NCBI GenBank assembly: GCA_003290165.1
Contig: QNQO01000540.1
Span: 62,001 to 126,000 of the forward strand
Length of the DNA stretch: 64,000 nucleotides
DNA from: Berberis thunbergii
Taxonomy: Eukaryota; Streptophyta; Magnoliopsida; Ranunculales; Berberidaceae
Reading direction: 5' to 3'
In this document: in pieces, positions 1 through 11,066 of the stretch
How the letters are laid out: each line of letters begins with the position of its first letter
Position numbering within the stretch: the stretch's first letter is position 1
Position numbers and translations under genes: made by a program
Notes under the pieces: generated by a model
The model's database searches: none
Seen by the model: only the letters and a program-made list of their open reading frames with translations
Told to the model about the DNA's origin: nothing

Positions 1-1601
1 TTCTTCAACTAGATCACCTAACACAGGTGGTAAAAAGGCTCACTCAAGATCTACATTAGCAATCTGAGACCGGTTGAAACTCGGGGAGATTCCAGACTCG
101 AAAGGATGCACAAGAATGTGTCCAGGAGGGCGAAAGCCTCTTGTAGATGAGCAAAAATCTTGCTAAGAGAGGAGCTTAGGGGGACATGAAGATCATGGGG
201 ACATGCCCCGAAGACTGGTAGGGCCATGGCCAATAACTTGCTCCTACTAGGGGCGATCAATCCTTATGTCGTCTTGTATGATTTTTCTGTCCCTCCATTT
301 TCAAAGAGATCATGAGAGCTCATCTTCCGAAAGAGTTCATCCCCCACAAAGCTCGAGTTCTATGACAGAACATCAAATTAGTTTGATCATCTGCGCCATT
401 ACCATGACGTGATGGTACTTAAAGAAAGTTCAAAAGCCATCCTGCGTAGAAAATTTTCCACCAGCCTGAAGAAGGATGTGCTGAAATGGTTCCACAGCCT
501 CCAACTTAGATATATCGATTCGTTCCAGGTCCCGGTGAAGGAAATCACCACCAGGTTCATCAAGAGCCAACGAATCAAAAAATAGCCACTTTCTGCTAAG
601 CCTCAAGCAGAAGCTTAGCGAGACTCTTAGGGAGTACGTTACTCGTTTCAATGATGAGCTGACCTTGATCGACGGTTGTAATGACGATACAACGGTCACT
701 TTTTTCACCTCCGGCATTCGAGGAAGTCGGCTTTACAACTCCGTCTCCTTGGAATCCCCAGCGGATATGGCAGATCTATTAAGGAGCACCTAAAAATACA
801 TAACCCTGGAGAAAATGCTGGCAGATATGAAGGGGAAAAGTGAGCCAAAGCACTCCTCCAAAGTCAAGGATAAATCAGGCTCAACAGAGCAAAAATGTAC
901 AAGGCTAGTAGCTCCAGATAACCCTATTACACTCCGTTCAACTCCAGTCTACCCAACGTCTTATCCACCATGGAAAAATGGGAAGACATTAAGTGGCCAT
1001 TGAAATTCAAATAAGATCCTTCAAAGTGTGATAAGGACAAACAATGTTCTTATCACAAGGAGATAGGCCATGACAATGAAGACTGCAGAAACCTGAGAGA
1101 TGAGATCCAGCACTGGATTCAGAGAGGGCGACTGACGAGGTTTATCGGCTTGAGAGACATGCAACCAAGGAACGATACAAGAAACATGAGACATGACTCC
1201 TGATGTGGTATGCGTCGTTCATGGGACAAAAAAGATAGATAACACTCAAATCATTCACTAAAGAAATCGGTACATGAATTGCAAGTTAGATCGCACTACC
1301 GAGATCATCTCGACCAGCACATACGAGATGAAATAAAAGTCCCAATCTTAAGGTTAACAGAAGGGACATGAAGGGAGTCTGCTTCCCCCACAACGACGCC
1401 CTAGTCTTCTCAGTAGAGATAACAAACTGGGAAGTGGGAAGATCGCTAGTGGACATATGCAGTTTTGCCAACGTACTTTTCCCAAACACATTCCAAAAAA
1501 TGCAACTAACACCTTCAAATAAAGCCATGTTCGACTTCAAAGGAGAAAATCGCTACCCGATTGTAGTAGATGCAAGGAGCCAAACCTATAAAGGATGTTG
1601 A
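1..1601 (+). pseudogene. Tat-like Ty3/gypsy gag and start of protease, left part of split element
   Basis: Degenerate gag-protease coding strip, broken by stops and frameshifts and open at the window edge. Around 345-720 a gag core can be read (KLEFYDGTSN, then ILRRKFSTSLKKDVLKWFHS), typical of the retrotransposon gag domain. Near 1040-1130 a Cys/His stretch (CSYHKEIGHDNEDCRNL) fits a Tat-type zinc-knuckle region. At 1368-1560 comes the protease entry (MKGVCFPHNDALV, then VDICSFANVLF), where the family normally has D-T/S-G-S-S, so the active-site loop is damaged. Two other gag copies in the window (44352-45800 and 57982-59630) align with it. The protease stops near 1601 and its C-terminal part appears at 34145, so I infer one element split by insertion. 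It cannot encode a working protein. Confidence 0.8.
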
Positions 1602-2507
1602 TGATAGAATTGTCGGTCGCAGACTGATTACGCCCAAGCAGTACACGCGGTTATTGAATTGAAAAATGGGGTGTCAAACCCACGAGGAAAACGCTCTACA
1701 AAATAGGTTCGGGGAAGAAAGTAATATGAACAGAACAAGGAACTAAAACTAAAAAACTCTTGAAAATTAATGGAAGCAATTGAATTTAAATGAAAGAAAA
1801 TCAAAGAAAAGAATCACAAGGGTCCAATAATCCCTCCTAGACTTCACCACTTCAACCTGTATTGATTCAGTTATGATAACTCAACTACGTGTTTCACATC
1901 CCAAACAACATAATCGAAGAATAATCTTTAAAGCATCAATTTATTCTTATGTAAATAAATATGCAAATCCCCTTTTCCTAGAAAGTACAAAGATTTGTCA
2001 TAAATAATATTTTAAATCAACGATATATCAGGATACAATAACACAATAAAAGACAATCACATATAACCAATCTACCGAAATTAGTTGAACCCTACTATGT
2101 CACACATAAGAAGAGCATGACTAGACTTATATGGAGAAGAAGAGACAATCACTGGAGTAAGAAAGAATCTATAGAGGAAGAAAATGTAATCTTATGTTAC
2201 ATGGAAACATAATCTTTTATATTAAATAGATGATTCTCAAATAACACTGTACAATGTGAAAGCGTGAAAACTGAATCAAATACAAATCAAACCAACTACA
2301 TCTATGAGTTTGTATCTTCGCATTGCCTAAAGAATTAGCCTAGCTGACAATACATCTCCAAAAAAGTTTAACGAAATTGTGTGTAAGCACTTCTAAAAAT
2401 TGTTCTCCTAAAATATGCCTAAAGTGACATTTTTATAAAAATGGAAAGAGGAGGCAGCCTTACAGAAAACATAATGAAACACTTGAGAGAACATAACAAA
2501 ACCCTAG
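1602..2507 (-). repeat. Athila left LTR, part 1 (before CACTA-1)
   Basis: The start is placed at a TG dinucleotide just past the last protease-like reading of the Tat element. Positions 2101-2507 match 33463-33866 in the right LTR over their whole length (for example GACTAGACTTATATGGAGAA in both). Positions 1602-2100 share only the general layout with the right copy (a CACG..GGATCGA..CCCA-type block, then AT-rich sequence). A 45-bp block at 2055-2100 instead resembles 31542-31587, the edge of the protease remnant. The last three bases, TAG, are the target duplication of CACTA-1. Confidence 0.6.
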
Positions 2508-2705
2508 CACTACACCAAAAGGCCTGTTTAGCTACGGGGAGGTGGCCACGGCTCTAAGCTATTGGTTTATTTGCCACGGCCAAAAACCGTGGCTATAATG
2601 GGCCACGGTTTAAAACCGTGGCTAAAAAAATAAAAACCATGGTTATACACTACACGGCCAAAAACCATGGCTAACTGCCAACAGTTTAAAACCGTGGCTA
2701 CAAGC
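2508..2705. repeat. CACTA-1 left terminal and subterminal repeats
   Basis: After the terminal CACTACACCAAAA come several direct and inverted copies of a roughly 20-bp palindromic unit close to CCACGGTTTAAAACCGTGGC, with AAAAACCATGG-type variants. In En/Spm such subterminal repeats are the binding sites of TnpA; that role is assumed here by analogy. The same unit fills the right end (14630-14970) and both ends of CACTA-2. Confidence 0.9.
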
Positions 2706-2744
2706 TTTTCACGTGCCTGTGTGGAGGCACTACAACGCCATGAA

Positions 2745-2939
2745 AGGATCGCGGGAAAAACTAAAATTCACGCAGCTCGATTCCCTCCCATTTCTACATT
2801 TGCTTCCCTCTCATTCTCGCTCTCTTTCCCCCCTCATTCACAGCAGATTGAAGTGCCCCTGACCTCTCCTCCTCTCTGCCTTTCTGCCCCTCTCTTTCTC
2901 TCTTCTTCCTTGGTAGAGAAGAAGTCGTAAAATCTGAGC
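2745..2939 (+). promoter_or_regulatory. CT-rich leader-like sequence ahead of the captured fragments
   Basis: Strongly pyrimidine-rich (CTTCCCTCTCATTCTCGCTC and similar), resembling a plant 5' untranslated leader, directly between the subterminal repeats and the first captured exon. CACTA-2 has a comparable CT-rich tract in the same relative position (19780-20110). It could be the leader of the captured DCD gene or the element's own transcription start area. No TATA box was assigned. Confidence 0.35.
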
Positions 2940-3397
2940 TTGTCAACGGTTAAGACTCTTCCACCATCAGAGTCACTTCCAAGGAGTAAACTAGTTGGTG
3001 GGTATATCTTTGTTTGCAATAATGATACCATGCAAGAGAACTTGAAGAGGCAACTCTTTGGTAAGCTTTCACCCAATTTCCTTTGCTTTTTGTTGTTCAA
3101 GTTCAATTTTTTTTTAATTTATTGATCTTTGTTAATTGATTTGAGTGATCATTTGAATTTAATTTGATGTTTTGATCCATGGGTATTGATGGGTTTTATT
3201 GAATTTTGGAAATTGGGTTTTATTGATTAATGGGTAGGCATGATTTGTGGATACATCTGATCTGATATTGTGTTGTTTGTGATTTTGATTTTTCAGAGCT
3301 CTCTCCAAGGTACAGGGATTCAGTGAGGCAAATAACACCAGGATTGCCTCTTTTCCTTTACAACTACTCCACTCACCAACTCCATTGAATTTTTGAG
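2940..3397 (+). pseudogene. Captured fragment of a DCD-domain (development and cell death) protein gene
   Basis: Two exons with an intron between about 3061 (GTAAGC) and 3296 (TTTTCAG). Exon 1 reads GGYIFVCNNDTMQENLKRQLFG and exon 2 (3297-3397) reads SPRYRDSVRQITPGLPLFLY followed by NYSTHQLH, the hallmark blocks of the plant DCD domain found in NRP/B2-type proteins. The domain's usual Gly after HQLH is a TGA stop at 3386-3388, and the sequence stops within the domain, so this is a dead fragment. Retention of the intron shows capture at DNA level rather than through a cDNA. It is the first of the captured genes in the element. Confidence 0.85.
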
Positions 3398-3931
3398 GTT
3401 TGTGGTCTCTTTCCTTGTTTGTATGTTTTCTACTTTGTGAATTTATGTAGATACTAGATACTAAAGTTTAGTGTTGAAGTGAAGTACATATCTGTGGTTT
3501 AGTGGAAAATTTTCACTTCAAGGGATAATCTGATTGATTTATCATTGTTGCCCTTGTTTAATGATACTACAAATGAAGAAATTTAAGTATCAAAATAGAT
3601 GATAATTTATACTAAAAGTATATGTTATATACTCTTTGACTAATTTCTTATTTCCCCATGTTATTCATTATTTTCAGATTTTTTTGTTTGTTATGTATGT
3701 GTTTATTTAAAAAACGGAGTCCATAGCAGGGCTTTCCTTTCTCTCTCATCTGCAAATCTGAAAAGTTATGTTTCCCCACCCGAATGCATTTAGATTTTTG
3801 ATGCATCTTTTAGTTTTAAAATAGTGGCGTTTATTTATTCATAGTCAGTTGTGGAAGTATGAAAAATCATTTGCATTAGTCATTTGGTGTACATAGAGGG
3901 AGAACAACTCATTGTAATTTATATTTTACAG

Positions 3932-4362
3932 CTTTAATGATCTTCAGAAGCCACAAAATGAGCTTGATGGAAAAGCGTGTGCAGATGTTGGACAGAGTGG
4001 TCTTATGGCTCTCTATGATGCTCTGTTTAGTCAGGTGAGAAGACAACATTCTCTTGAATTTTGCACCATCATTCATTTTGAACAATTAGTTGTCATTCAC
4101 GTTGTCTACATTTCTTTCATTCATAAGTAGAAACATATATTGTTTCATCAAATCTGCTTTAGGTTCTTTCTGTTACTAACATGTAGCACGTATTCTGCAG
4201 TTGGACATGACATTCTCTCAACTTCTTGTGACTGATAATGATTTTAGAGCTCCAAATTTCAGACAGCAGCCTTCTGAAACATTGAATGCGTTGTTACGTT
4301 TAAGGGTTATTCCTATATTTAATGAAAATGATGCAATTAGTACCAAGAAAGCTCCATATGAG
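3932..4362 (+). pseudogene. P5CS: Captured fragment of delta-1-pyrroline-5-carboxylate synthase (glutamate 5-kinase part)
   Basis: Two neighbouring exons of the proline-synthesis enzyme. Exon 3932-4034 reads [18 protein letters not shown] and then [11 protein letters not shown]; exon 4201-4362 reads [11 protein letters not shown] and [21 protein letters not shown]. These match the N-terminal glutamate 5-kinase domain, including the FNENDA block. Splice signals are intact (CAG before 4201, GT after 4034 and 4362) and the family's intron is retained. The middle of exon 2 is a little diverged ([16 protein letters not shown]). Only about 90 codons of a roughly 700-residue enzyme are present, so no enzyme activity is possible. 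Confidence 0.9.
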
Positions 4363-5086
4363 GTATATATTGCTTCAATGCACACCATGACTTGAGTTTG
4401 ATTGATATGAAAGTATTGCCATGAAAGAACTCATCGTTTCCCTATTCTATTGTTTCCATATATATTTGCTCTTGTATGTAGTGATGAATTATGTCATTTG
4501 CAGTTTAGGAGTATGACTGTATGACCATTAACTAAGTTAGCTTGACAGATAAAAACCATGACTTAAGAAGCTATCCATGTTCGTAGATCTTACTGAACTT
4601 CAATGGCTGTGACACTTGCTTATTATAGTTTAGTTCAACTACAGTTGCTTATTACTGAAAGACAAGCAGTTGTCTTTCTATGAAGAAATCTGAAATTCTC
4701 AATTTGGGTTTGATTTTAAACAGTATTGTTGAGTTCCTTCCATAATGCAACTCTGCATGATGAGTACTTACATATCCTGTTATCGGGATTTACAACTTCC
4801 ATACTTATTTTTCTCAGTTTTAATGAAAAGTTTTGTTCCACTGAAAAAAAAATCCTTCCCATACATTGATTGAGACATAACCTGGAATTTATTATTTACT
4901 CTTGGACAAAGTTGCTGAACACGCTAATATGCACAACTGCATGGTCATGGTGTCAAAAAACACAATTTTTTGGAAAATGGAGTACCATTATGCTTAGCTA
5001 CTCTGAAAATAAAAGATAATGTAACTGAGTTCCAAAGGAATTTGTAGTTTTAATTAGCAAAAAATATTTATTTTGGTGTCATATAG

Positions 5087-5895
5087 TTGGAAAAAGTTGT
5101 CGGTGAATCTTATGCGGAGGAAGCTCTGCTTAAAGATACAGGTGCTTGCTATTCTCGGAAGGCTTCTAATTGGATTCTAGAGGACTCTTGTCCAGATTAG
5201 ATGCTAAAGGTGAAATACCTATTAGTTTTTTTGTGCTTTGAATTTGTCTTTTGTTCCTGATAATCTGGTTGGTGATATTGGTGTCGTGGTAATTTTCAGG
5301 CCGAGGAGTGCTTAAAACGAGAAAAAGACAGGGTAGCTCATTACTTGCATTCTAGCAGCGAGCAGAAGTTATTGGAGGTTTGTTTTTGTTTCTAGAATTT
5401 TATGGTATATGTCATTTCTCAGCCTGTGGTTAGGCTAGATAGATGATGCTAAAGAAGTAAAACAAAGTAATAATTTGAGTCAATTAATAAATTTTGAGTT
5501 TTCCTTTTTTCAAAATCTTTTATATTTATTTTTTTGATAAGAGTTGTACGCCTTAGGAAGTTGTATAGAATTCTTTTTCAGTTGTTTATTCATTGAATAT
5601 ATGTTCCTTTGGCAGAAAGTGCAACATGAGCTATTATATATATATGCGAGCCAACTACTTGAAAAGGAACACTCTGGATGCCATGCATTGCTTAGGGACG
5701 ACAAGGTAAATACCTGGTCCATGTTCTCCTCCATAGACACAGAATCACACACATAACTTGGAATTGGGATTTTGCAAAATGGTAAGCATAAATGTAATTT
5801 TATGTAATCTGTAGGTGGAGGACCTGTCAAGGATGTTTAGGCTATTCTCTAAGATACCTCGTGGTCTGGACCTTGTTTCAAGCATATTCAAACAG
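5087..5895 (+). pseudogene. CUL1: Captured fragment of cullin-1 (SCF ubiquitin ligase scaffold)
   Basis: Four exons with conserved boundaries: 5087-5209 (YSRKASNWILEDSCPD), 5300-5377 ([20 protein letters not shown]), 5616-5705 ([20 protein letters not shown]) and 5815-5895 (VEDLSRMFRLFSKIPRG, then SSIFKQ). Together they cover a continuous stretch of the cullin repeat region of plant CUL1. The Tyr expected after SCPD is a TAG stop at 5198-5200. The cullin homology and Nedd8 domains are absent. Introns are kept, so the piece was taken as genomic DNA. Confidence 0.92.
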
Positions 5896-6966
5896 GTAAG
5901 ACTAATTTCTCTTTCTGGTCTTTTCATGTAGGTGGGTTACTTTTGTGTGCTCTATTTTGATCTTTCTTATTTTCTATGTATGTCATCATTAAGCTGGAAT
6001 GCTCAAAACATAAATTGAGAGTCAAGCTGATGGTTGTACAATAGTACGAGTGTTAATACTGCTACATTATTCTTCTCATTTGAATTTTTGTTCCATAGGT
6101 CATGAGGGAGCCCAAAAAGTGTTTGAATAAGTTTGCTGAATTGAAATGCTTTAAAAATCTAGTGGCTAACATCTTTTATATGATTCAGATTTTATGTATT
6201 TTAAATTCTATGGTCGTTTTGGTTCTTATTGTTAATACTGTTGCTATGTTTTGCTGATAAAAGGAAAATTCTCATTTCTTAGTTCTAAGGTTAAAGGTGT
6301 TCTAGTAAACATGACCAAGTCTCTGGAACATCTGATAATTTGTTAACTCTTATTTCTAGCATTCATTTACGAGATATGGTGGCCACATACTTGAGTTTTG
6401 GCACAGTTCAAAATAGAAAATTTTGTAGTTGATTAATCAAAGTAAAGCTCAAAGTTGCACTACACTTCTTGCCATGAAGCTCACTCATTAATATTTACCT
6501 TGGAAGTTGGAACTCACTTAATAACTGGGGTTATTGGATTTGTAGAACTTGTTATTGATCTTGGTACATAACAAGAAAAAAAGAAAAAGAGGAAAAAGTA
6601 CATGAAAATTGACAATTTTTAGAAACTTAACAAAGGAAAGTTCACAAAATGTTGGAATACTGTAGTTTTGAACCACCGATATGTGAAAACTTGTTAATCA
6701 ATCCACAACAACAACAAAAAAGAAACTTATTTTTTCTAGCCTTCCCCACCACATGCTACTGGCCGGGTTCGACTGTGATGTGTGATGCTTGCTCTGCTTT
6801 GTTCTAATAACATTTATAGTTTTCTAAATTCAATTACTGTTATCCAAGGACGGCAAATCTTTCTTAAAGAAGTCTTCCTTACTATGTTATCTTTTGATGA
6901 CACAAATGGAGCCTCAAAGGGCAATAGTTTTTGTCTTTCTCATTTTACTGCGCTTTGCCATTGCAG
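5896..6966. other. Intron-like, AT-rich stretch without a recognised gene
   Basis: Between the last cullin exon and the kinase exon. AT-rich with T-runs; no convincing exon, repeat or RNA gene seen on either strand. It probably combines the flanking introns of the two captured loci; the joining point is not visible. Confidence 0.5.
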
Positions 6967-7040
6967 GAAGGTTCGACATAAGAATGTCGTACAGTTCATT
7001 GGAGCATGTACCAGACCTACAAGTTTATGCATTGTGACAG
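6967..7040 (+). pseudogene. Captured exon of an ACT-domain/STY-type serine/threonine protein kinase
   Basis: A single exon bounded by TTGCAG (ending 6966) and GTAAGC (from 7041). It reads KVRHKNVVQFIGACTRP and then LCIVT, the segment around the N-lobe strands of the Raf-like STY kinases (STY8/17/46 group), where the family reads HKNVVQFIGACTRPP..LCIVTEFM. No ATP-binding loop or catalytic loop is present. About 24 codons only, but the wording is very specific to this kinase group. Confidence 0.8.
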
Positions 7041-8511
7041 GTAAGCAATCGATTGGCTTCCAGATCTGTTTGCTGCTGTATGCTGATGAGGAGGCATTTT
7101 CAGTTTCGAGTCTATGCAGTTTCAAGAAAACATCGATGTGAGTATTACTAATGAAAGATTTTTCAAGTTTTCCAATTTGCAAGTTAGTAAATTCCTTTAC
7201 TAAATATGTAGTCTAAATCTAAAACATATGATGACAAACTCAAATACCCTTTACTAGTTTGGTTTATTGAATAATCCTTCTCAGTTTACTTGGTAGGAAT
7301 TTCTGTAAAAAAAAGCACATAATTTGTAATGCATTCGACTAATGAGCACCTCATATTGCAGTTTAATGTTAGTGTTTCACCTTGAGGCCCATTTTGAGGC
7401 CTACGCCTCCCTCGTTATACAAGAGTATAAATAACCACATTATACAAGAGTATTCTTGTTTTACTGATCAAAATTTTTCTAATGAACCTGAACATTTAAG
7501 CAGGACCTATAGATGTTTTTGTCATTTTGGCTTGAAACTAAAATGCAGGACTCATACATCTGATTGTGATTGATTAACAGAAATAATGCCAAGTCTGCAG
7601 CATGATTGGCCACACAATGTGCATTATGGCCTGTTTGGGTTTGGTCCCCTTCTTGCCTGACTGGAAGTTGTCGAATTTCTTATCCAACCCGTCAAAGAGT
7701 AGATCCAGCCTATCTATATTTTCTGAACTATACTCTCATTTCTGCGGATATCAAGTTCATCCCCTTCACCAACTCTTCTTCTGTCATCTTCCAAACTTTT
7801 CTTCGAAACAAATTTGGTGCATATATTTAGGAAATGTGTCGCAATCTTGCCTTGTTGTTTTAATACCATATTTTTGAACTTGGTCATGCATTACAACTTA
7901 TGCTTTTTGTTTTCATTGGGTGCGACATCTAAATCTGAAATAACTTTGAACTTTTCAGTCTGACCTCAATGTTTCTATGTGTATTACGCTTTCTTTCATA
8001 GCTGGACCATATAGCTCCATGTTTTGTTTGGGTTCTGCCAGGAAAAATCAACTAAGTGTGATTGAGCTGCATGTTCTGTCTGTGATTGGCTTATGGAAAT
8101 ATAAGTCATGCTTAATTTGTATCCATACTGTTTTAGTAGTTTAATACTTGTGTGTATTATTTTTGAATTAACATGCTTATTCACTACTTTTGTTTGGTGT
8201 GCTTCAGGGGTTCAGTGAGCGACTGGTTACTGCTAGTTGCCCAGCAATAGGCATCATGTTCAAGCAGGTTGGTGTTTAGGTTTTTAAATTGTATTTCTTT
8301 ATCGATTTAATTGATTTATCAAGTTAAATCTTCGTGGACAACTAGTAAATGGTACAAAGATTGCCATTGTTTGAATTATAGAGCATGTGTTAGTGCTAGA
8401 ACTAACAAATAAATTGAAATAAATGAAGTAATAATTTAAATAAACGAACAAGAATCGAAATAACTATGATAAAAGCTAATTGAAAACAAATAACTATGAT
8501 AAAAGCTAATC
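7041..8511. other. AT-rich intron-like stretch; one unassigned exon-like piece at 8208-8269
   Basis: No recognised gene. At 8208-8269 a short reading (GFSERLVTASCPAIG and IMFKQ) lies between a CAG acceptor and a GT donor and may be a captured exon. It precedes MOR1 exons, and MOR1 does have a G.SERV block just before the DIKTR block, but the match is too short to claim. The open frame at 7602-7877 looks like chance: it has no splice context and no family resemblance. A 30-bp direct duplication (ATAACTATGATAAAAGCTAA) lies at about 8460-8510. Confidence 0.4.
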
Positions 8512-9052
8512 GAAATAACTATGATATTAAAACTCGTATCCATGCCATGAAGTCCCTAACTACCGTTGCTGAGGCTGTTGGGCCAGGATTCATTTTTGAG
8601 AGAGTACGTATAGATCCTCACTAGAGCTTTTTTTTGTTCCTACAATTGGGACTCTCCATCATCTATTGGAAATGAATTTGTTCTGGCTATTTTGTTGCAT
8701 GGGTAATAATGTTGATTTCTAATGCTTGACGTAGCTTTATAAAATCATGAAAGAGCACAAAAATCCGAAGGTTCTTACTGAGGGAATCTCATGGATGGTG
8801 TCTGCTTGAAGACTTTGGAGTTTCACTGATAAAGCTGAAGGTAATTTCAGTTTTGACACAATACAATTTTGCTCTTTGCTCTCTCCTCATGTTTGATATT
8901 GGTATTCTCTGCTTCTGATAGTAAAAGGTGTATTTGTACTTTATAGGATTTAATTGAGTTCTGTAAAGACACTGGGTTGCAGTCCAGTACTGCTGCCACC
9001 AGAAATGCTACAATAAAACTTATAGGGGTGTTGCATAAGTTTGTTGGCCCAG
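8512..9052 (+). pseudogene. MOR1: Captured fragment of MOR1/GEM1 (XMAP215-type microtubule protein)
   Basis: Three exons in family order: about 8512-8603 (KSLTTVAEAVGPGFIFER), 8735-8840 (YKIMKEHKNPKVLTEG, then WMVSA) and 8947-9052 (DLIEFCKDTGLQSSTAATR, then NATIKLIG and LHKFVGP). These match one TOG-repeat region of the plant XMAP215 homologue, which stabilises microtubules. One base is lost after WMVSA, so the reading runs into TGA; the expected DFGVSLIKLK continues in the next frame. Introns are retained. Confidence 0.9.
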
Positions 9053-9531
9053 GTTTCTTTTATTTCAACACCATCCATCCAGCCATTATTATGTTTATGA
9101 TGTTTACACTAATGATGCGATGCGATGTGATGCAAGGGGTTTCTCTTGCAATCACCGCTTCACCTATTATTATCTATCTCCCCCAAAATTCTGTTTTTTA
9201 TTTATTCACCTCATGGCAAGAGGGCTTACAACACAAATCATTCTTTAGCTATCTACATGTTTTCTTCTTCTCCACCACTCTCTATTTCCTCATAATTATT
9301 AATGCTTTCAAAAACACAACTTACTATCCCCCATTTCACACTTAACATCATACTTATTAAAATCCCTATTTTGGTTTGAGAGAAAACCTTCCAATATTTT
9401 GTTATGATCATTTATTGTAGCATCACTTCTTTGCAGCATTTGTGCTTACCCCCAGTTTCATTCTTATGTATTCTCATAACCTTTTTTCATACCATCATTA
9501 AATTTCTGACCATCCTTCAATTTTTCTAAAA

Positions 9532-10771
9532 GAGAAATCAGGGAGCACAGGTTCCAACAATGAAACATCTTCTGTTGAGACACAACCAAGGCAGACTGGC
9601 ACTGCTCCTGACCCTGGAGCCGGATTTCCTGCTTTTGACTTTTCTGCAATGTCTGGACTCCTTAATGTATTCTCCCATCCTTCAATCCTCTTTACTTTTA
9701 CATAATTCATTTCAAATCTTGTCCATTTCTCGTTATAAGGTCGACCATGGTAGCGGTAAAGTTTCTCATTATAAGGTTGACCCTGTTTTTCTTTTTGCTG
9801 ATTCTTGCATTATACATTGTAAAACAAAACGTGTAAGGTGTGTTAGTTCATACGTTTTATGTATTATTGGAGCTTTGTATTTGCTTTGCTATCATGAAAG
9901 AAAAACAGAATAATTTTTGTCTTACTTTTTGTGCTAACCTCTGTGTGTCTTCTAATGTTGGTTGATGAAGAAAAACAATTGTTTAAACTTAAGACCAGGG
10001 AAATGTACAATTAGTATGTGGACTGAACCCATTTCTATCTACTTGCAAATGCCTATCTGTTCAAGATGTTGTGCCTTTTACAAAAAAACAACAACTCTCG
10101 AGGAGTGTTGATTCAAAGTCCTAGATTATAATTAACTTTTCTATGTTTAATAACAAACACAACCTGAGATCCAGAAAATTCATGTATGTAGCACAGTGCT
10201 TTTGTGCTCATGTGGCATTGAAGCCATGCAAGTCATGATGCCTTTCCAACAATATCTTAAGCAAACATGGATATTCGTGCCTTTTGACACTGGACACTAT
10301 ATGTTGATGCATCTCTTATGGTATGACCTTTTTTAGTTTCTTCACATCTCAATGTTAGCCAAGTATTAGGGCTCGTCATCCTTTTTAACAGGTGGCACTT
10401 GGGTCATCCCGTCTATTTTAACAAGCTATGCAGATTATTTTTTAAATCAGTTTGTTAATAATTATGTTTAGGTTGATAATGCAATTTTGTAATTTGAACA
10501 TTTTTTTTTGTTTCTGTCATTGCAAGGTGTAGATTCTCTTCTTCCTATCATGTTGTAAATCGGCTTCATATTGCTTTAAATTGTGGTTAGTTTTGTCAGT
10601 CATGATTTGTACTTTGTGCCATTATGATTACCCTTTTAATCTGAGTGAGTTTTGAAAATATAGGATCCAAGTATAAAGGAATTAGCTGAGCAGATAGCAA
10701 AAGATCATGCTTTCAATCAGATGGTTGAGCAGCTCCAAAAGAGTGTTCAGAATTCAAGCTGCTCTTGCAAG
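9532..10771 (+). pseudogene. AKR2: Captured fragment of AKR2 (ankyrin-repeat chaperone for chloroplast outer-envelope proteins)
   Basis: Exon about 9532-9666 is low-complexity, then reads GFPAFDFSAMSGLLN. Exon 10664-10771 reads [14 protein letters not shown] and [13 protein letters not shown]. Together they form the N-terminal PEST-like and first Sti1-like segment of plant AKR2A/B, with the intron between LLN and DPSIKELA. The reading after KSVQ (NSSCSCK) departs from the family. Ankyrin repeats are absent. The 1-kb intron 9667-10663 shows nothing else. Confidence 0.82.
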
Positions 10772-10851
10772 GTATTGCTGGTGCTTTTTGTTCATTTGTT
10801 TAAGATTATGAACTTCGAGTATCCTAGTCCTAACAGAATTTCTCATGCAGG

Positions 10852-11066
10852 TCTTGATATTACGATTCTTGGATCCAATGATTTCTAATCATACCGGAAT
10901 CAGGTACCTTGACATTCTCTTCAAATATTATACCTATCATGGTGTCAGTTCAGGATCTTTCCATTGTTTAGTCTCTTCTCATCCAATGAAACAGAATACT
11001 TGCGTGGTATTTCAGATCCAGATGTGCAAAGACAGGAGTTCCTTAAATTATGGACACTTGAGGTAG
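10852..11066 (+). pseudogene. Unassigned exon-like pieces, probably captured
   Basis: Two short readings with plausible splice signals. At 10852-10902, after CAG and before GTACC, the frame is open. At about 10988-11060 the reading EYLRGISDPDVQRQEFLKLW, followed by TLE, ends at a GT donor. The second has protein-like composition and strong codon coherence. I do not recognise the family. By position (between AKR2 and GCN1 exons) and sense orientation these are likely further captured exons. Confidence 0.4.

Noticed and set aside
430..717. A 95-codon minus-strand frame
   Set aside because: Shadow of the + strand gag reading, which carries the recognised motifs.
6967..7040. Possible real kinase gene
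   Set aside because: Only one exon of about 24 codons is present; no other kinase subdomain nearby.
7602..7877. Overlapping frames of 91 and 74 codons on the + strand
   Set aside because: No splice context or recognisable motif; Leu/Ser/Phe-rich composition expected from T-rich intron sequence.
8977..9345. A 122-codon frame starting in the MOR1 exon
   Set aside because: Only the first 25 codons (to the GT at 9053) are exon; the rest is intron read-through rich in Phe and Ile.
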